Assembly (NCBI GenBank): GCA_049841315.1
Contig: JASGDB010000060.1
Span: 1 to 52,374, forward strand
Reading direction: 5' to 3'
DNA from: JASGDB01 sp049841315
GTDB taxonomy: Bacteria; Bacteroidota; Bacteroidia; Flavobacteriales; Weeksellaceae
Length of the DNA stretch: 52,374 bases
This document shows positions 49,368-52,374 of the stretch, piece after piece (positions within the stretch are counted from its first letter, which is position 1; every line of letters begins with the position of its first letter). Both the position numbers and the translations under genes were made by a program. The notes beneath the pieces are model-generated. The model saw only the letters and a list, made by a program, of their open reading frames with translations, ran no database searches and was not told where the DNA came from.

Positions 49368-52199
49368 ATGCGTAAAAATTTAACAAAAATATTTTATTTA
49401 ATACTTCTATTGACCTCTTTTCGGCTATTCTCTCAAAACCCCGTAAGAGAAAAAATAAATATCGATAAAGGGTGGAAATTTGCTTTCGGACATCAATACG
49501 ATACGGAAAAGGATTTCAATCACGATACCTCCTATTTTTCATATTTGGCAAAAACCGGTTATGCCGACGGTCCCGCCTCTCCCAAATTTGATGACAGAGC
49601 CTGGCGAAAATTAGACATTCCTCACGATTGGGCAGTAGAACAGCCGTTTAGCAAAAATGCCAGTCCCAGCCACGGTTTTAAAGCAGCAGGAAAAGGATTT
49701 TCCGAAAAAAATACAGGCTGGTACAGGAAAATATTGGAGATTCCTCAAAGCGATTTGGGAAAAGTGATTACCTTAAAATTTGACGGTGTTTTCAGAAATT
49801 CAAAAGTTTTTTTCAATGGTCATTATCTCGGCACGGAAGAAAGCGGATACAACGGTTTTGAATACGATATAACCTCTTACATTAATTATGGAAGTGAGAA
49901 TGTTGTTGCAGTTCGGGTAGATGCGTCGATGGAAGAAGGCTGGTATTACGAAGGTGCGGGAATTTACCGCCACGTCTATTTGGAAAAAACCAACCAACTG
50001 AGAGTGAAAACCGACGGAACATTCGTTTATACTGAAAAGGTTGATGCACAGAAAGCAAACCTGAAAATCGCACTCAATATAGAAAACAAAGGGCATTACA
50101 AAGGAAAAATAGAAATCGTACAGGAAATTCTGGACAATACCGGCGAAAAAGTCGCTTCATTTTCAGAACTGTCGGAAGCCCCCGAATTTTATCAAAACAA
50201 AGAGATTTTTCAGAAAATCTCAATAAACCAACCCAAATTATGGGATATTGATACGCCGAATTTGTATAAATTAATCACCAAAATCGTATATGAAAATAAA
50301 ATTTCAGATACATACACGACCACTTTTGGAGTAAGAACCATACATTTTGATGCCGAAAAAGGTTTTTTTCTGAATGGAAAAAACATTAAACTGAAAGGCA
50401 CAAACAACCATCAGGATTATGCCGGAGTTGGTGTGGCAGCACCCGATGAACTGCACTATTTCCGAATAAAAAAATTGAAAGAAATGGGAAGTAACGCCTA
50501 CCGAACTTCTCATCATCCTCCCGCTTCGGAACTATTGAATGCCTGCGACGAACTGGGAATGTTGGTCATTGATGAATCCAGACTGATGGGAATTAATGAT
50601 ATTCATCTCAATAATTTAAAATACCTTATTGAAAGAGACCGAAATCACCCAAGCGTTATCTGTTGGTCTGTCGGAAATGAAGAATGGATGATTGAGGGAA
50701 ATATTACGGGAGAGCGGATTGCATCAACCTTGCAGGATTACGCAAAAAAAATAGATGCTACCCGCCCTGTTACGATAGGAATCAGCAGTGGTTTCAAAAG
50801 CGGAATATCTTCCGTGGTGGAAATAATGGGATACAATTATCTTGGCAATGGAGATATAGACGCACATCGGAAAGAATTTCCCAATCAGCCGGGAATGGGA
50901 ACGGAAGAAGGTTCTACTTTTGCGACAAGAGGTGTCTATTTTACGGACGATTCTCAAAATTATAAAAGTGCCTACGACCAAAAGCCGAGACCTACTTTTT
51001 ACAGCATTCAGGAAGGTTGGAAATTCTATGCAGAAAGACCCTATCTTGCCGGAATGTTTATTTGGACAGGTTTTGATTATCGGGGCGAACCAACACCTTA
51101 CGGCTGGCCGTCCGTCAATTCCTATTTTGGAATGATGGATACTTGCGGATTTCCCAAAGACAACGTCTATTATCTGAAATCGTGGTGGGGAAAAGAGCCT
51201 GTTTTACACCTTTTCCCGCATTGGAACTGGCAGGGAATGGAAGGAAAGGAAATTGATGTCTGGGTCTATTCCAATGCTGATGAAGTTGAACTTTTTCTCA
51301 ATAAAAAAAGTTTGGGAAAAAAGAAAATGGAAACCAACGGACATCTTTCGTGGCAAGTTCCTTATCAGAAAGGAAATATAGAAGCAGTCGGCTACAAAAA
51401 CGGTAAAAAAATATTGTATTCGGCAGAAAAAACAACAGATACTCCGCAAAATATCTCTATGAAAAGCCACAAAAACCACCTTGTAACCGATACCGATATT
51501 GCCGTTGTAACCGTTGAAGTATTGGACAAAAACGGACTTCACGTTCCTACGGCGAATAACGAAATTGAATTTTCCGTAAAAGGTGGCGGCAAAATAATAG
51601 GTGTAGGAAACGGCAATCCTACTTCGCTCGAAAAAGACAAATTCATTGATGAAATCCGGCAAGTGGGAATTTCCGGTTTGAAAGAACAGAAACTGAGTTC
51701 GGGATTAAACACCAATATCTCCGATATTAATGAAAATCTTTGGACAGATGCTTTCAAAACCAAGGAAAACGAAACTTCTGATTTTGTTTATAAAGGCACT
51801 TTTGTTTTGGACGAAAATCCGTCTTCTCAAAAAATCACTTTTTTCTATGAGAAATTAGGAAATGACTCCGTGATTTTCATTAATGGAAAGAAAATTCTGC
51901 CATCTTCCGATGATTCCCAAAAATACATTCTCGATTCTTCCGAACTGAAATCGGGCGAAAATTCAATACATATTCTGGCAACGCCGCAAAAGAAAAAAAA
52001 CGCTTGGGACGAATTGAATAAAAATCCGGGATATTTTCAGGTGGTAACACCTTCCGGTTCTTGGAAAAGGAAACTTTTTAACGGCTATGCGCAGGTAATC
52101 GTGCAGTCAGACGGAAGCCGGGAAGATATTTCATTAACCGCTTCGGGAAAAGATTTGAAATCAAATACAATTATTATAAAAAAGGCAGAAAATAAGTAA
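49368..52199 (+). CDS. Secreted GH2 enzyme, beta-galactosidase-like, with extra C-terminal domains
   Basis: A 943-residue GH2 enzyme with a signal peptide (MRKNLTKIFYLILLLTSFRLFSQ). Order: sugar-binding domain (about 30-225), immunoglobulin-like domain (230-335), TIM barrel (340-620), DUF4982-like domain (630-700), GH2 C-terminal domain (about 705-780; IEFSVKGGGKIIGVGNGNP), then a last beta-sandwich (805-900). The acid/base is E438 in WSVGNEEW; the nucleophile is probably E513 in GMGTEEGST. The domain set and the GTE motif fit beta-galactosidase-type GH2 enzymes better than beta-mannosidases. Its place at the end of the PUL suggests it trims a beta-linked side-chain sugar. It may share a transcript with susCD or use its own promoter. 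Confidence 0.88.
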   Translation: MRKNLTKIFYLILLLTSFRLFSQNPVREKINIDKGWKFAFGHQYDTEKDFNHDTSYFSYLAKTGYADGPASPKFDDRAWRKLDIPHDWAVEQPFSKNASPSHGFKAAGKGFSEKNTGWYRKILEIPQSDLGKVITLKFDGVFRNSKVFFNGHYLGTEESGYNGFEYDITSYINYGSENVVAVRVDASMEEGWYYEGAGIYRHVYLEKTNQLRVKTDGTFVYTEKVDAQKANLKIALNIENKGHYKGKIEIVQEILDNTGEKVASFSELSEAPEFYQNKEIFQKISINQPKLWDIDTPNLYKLITKIVYENKISDTYTTTFGVRTIHFDAEKGFFLNGKNIKLKGTNNHQDYAGVGVAAPDELHYFRIKKLKEMGSNAYRTSHHPPASELLNACDELGMLVIDESRLMGINDIHLNNLKYLIERDRNHPSVICWSVGNEEWMIEGNITGERIASTLQDYAKKIDATRPVTIGISSGFKSGISSVVEIMGYNYLGNGDIDAHRKEFPNQPGMGTEEGSTFATRGVYFTDDSQNYKSAYDQKPRPTFYSIQEGWKFYAERPYLAGMFIWTGFDYRGEPTPYGWPSVNSYFGMMDTCGFPKDNVYYLKSWWGKEPVLHLFPHWNWQGMEGKEIDVWVYSNADEVELFLNKKSLGKKKMETNGHLSWQVPYQKGNIEAVGYKNGKKILYSAEKTTDTPQNISMKSHKNHLVTDTDIAVVTVEVLDKNGLHVPTANNEIEFSVKGGGKIIGVGNGNPTSLEKDKFIDEIRQVGISGLKEQKLSSGLNTNISDINENLWTDAFKTKENETSDFVYKGTFVLDENPSSQKITFFYEKLGNDSVIFINGKKILPSSDDSQKYILDSSELKSGENSIHILATPQKKKNAWDELNKNPGYFQVVTPSGSWKRKLFNGYAQVIVQSDGSREDISLTASGKDLKSNTIIIKKAENK

Positions 52200-52374
52200 T
52201 AAATCCGGTGTTGAATTATAATTTGGGCTCTTCGCCATTTTGTATGGAAAAAAATATCCATATTATTTTAAAATGACATCGGAAACGGAGGCGTTAAAAA
52301 TTTTAAAGAATTTTCGTTAAGAAATTTCCACTGTTCGAGGGCGGGACAAAATTTCATTATGCGACTAATTTAGG
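52200..52374. other. Window end, 175 bases without a supported gene
   Basis: AT-rich sequence after the GH2 stop. GGCTCTTCGCCATTTTG near 52228 might be the end of a repeat or insertion sequence continuing beyond the window, but nothing downstream is available to confirm it. Confidence 0.3.

Noticed and set aside
52226..52374. Possible start of an insertion sequence (GGCTCTTCGCC) at the window end
   Set aside because: Only one end is visible, no transposase frame is open, and the similar string near 21314 is too short to count as a second copy.

Overview
The window looks like the chromosome of a Bacteroidota bacterium, most likely a flavobacterium near Chryseobacterium (Weeksellaceae). The DNA is AT-rich. 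Several start sites carry TAnnTTTG-type -7 boxes instead of E. coli-type promoters. There are a PorZ-like component of the type IX secretion system (T9SS), a secreted protein with a T9SS type A sorting tail, SusC/SusD proteins and lipoproteins with acidic surface-export residues. The species is inferred from gene content, not measured. I saw no tRNA, rRNA, CRISPR array or prophage.

Region 1 (1-14.8 kb) is mostly housekeeping. It opens with an ISAs1-type transposase remnant carrying internal deletions. A compact plus-strand run follows: a 5'-nucleotidase split over two genes, porZ and recO. After it come cmk, a YtxH/holin-like membrane trio, a SUI1-family protein, a nucleoside phosphorylase, tag (minus strand), a T9SS cargo protein, and hutU carrying an apparent in-frame repeat insertion. 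A membrane protein with four helix-hairpin-helix repeats and a MerR regulator lie on the minus strand.

Region 2 (14.8-25.4 kb) is mixed: a 582-base gap with a doubtful small ORF, a methyltransferase/glycosyltransferase pair, a secreted amidohydrolase, a second glycosyltransferase with repeat-derived insertions, a GreA-like protein, a DUF72 protein, aroC, an ECF-type sigma factor, a carboxylesterase and fumarylacetoacetase.

Region 3 (25.4-52.2 kb) is one large polysaccharide utilization locus (PUL). Twelve minus-strand genes run from a GH5_7-like mannanase (42.1 kb) down to a GH3 beta-glucosidase (25.5 kb), ending at a clear terminator. An AraC regulator is divergent from them. SusC, SusD, a surface glycan-binding lipoprotein and a GH2 enzyme follow on the plus strand. 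The gene set fits acetylated galactoglucomannan. Endo-mannanases (GH5_7, GH26), a GH5-CE2 fusion, a second acetylesterase, GH27 alpha-galactosidase and GH3 beta-glucosidase would act outside or in the periplasm. A GPH transporter would import disaccharide. An epimerase and a GH130 phosphorylase in the cytoplasm would turn mannobiose into mannose-1-phosphate and glucose. galK and galT, embedded in the same operon, would handle the released galactose.

The other striking property is dispersed palindromic DNA. At least eight short repeat families sit in intergenic gaps, and several copies lie inside genes as coding sequence: hutU, a GT2 glycosyltransferase, the N-terminus of the GPH transporter and the C-terminus of the GH130 phosphorylase. 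These in-gene elements and the galactoglucomannan PUL are the observations most worth following up.
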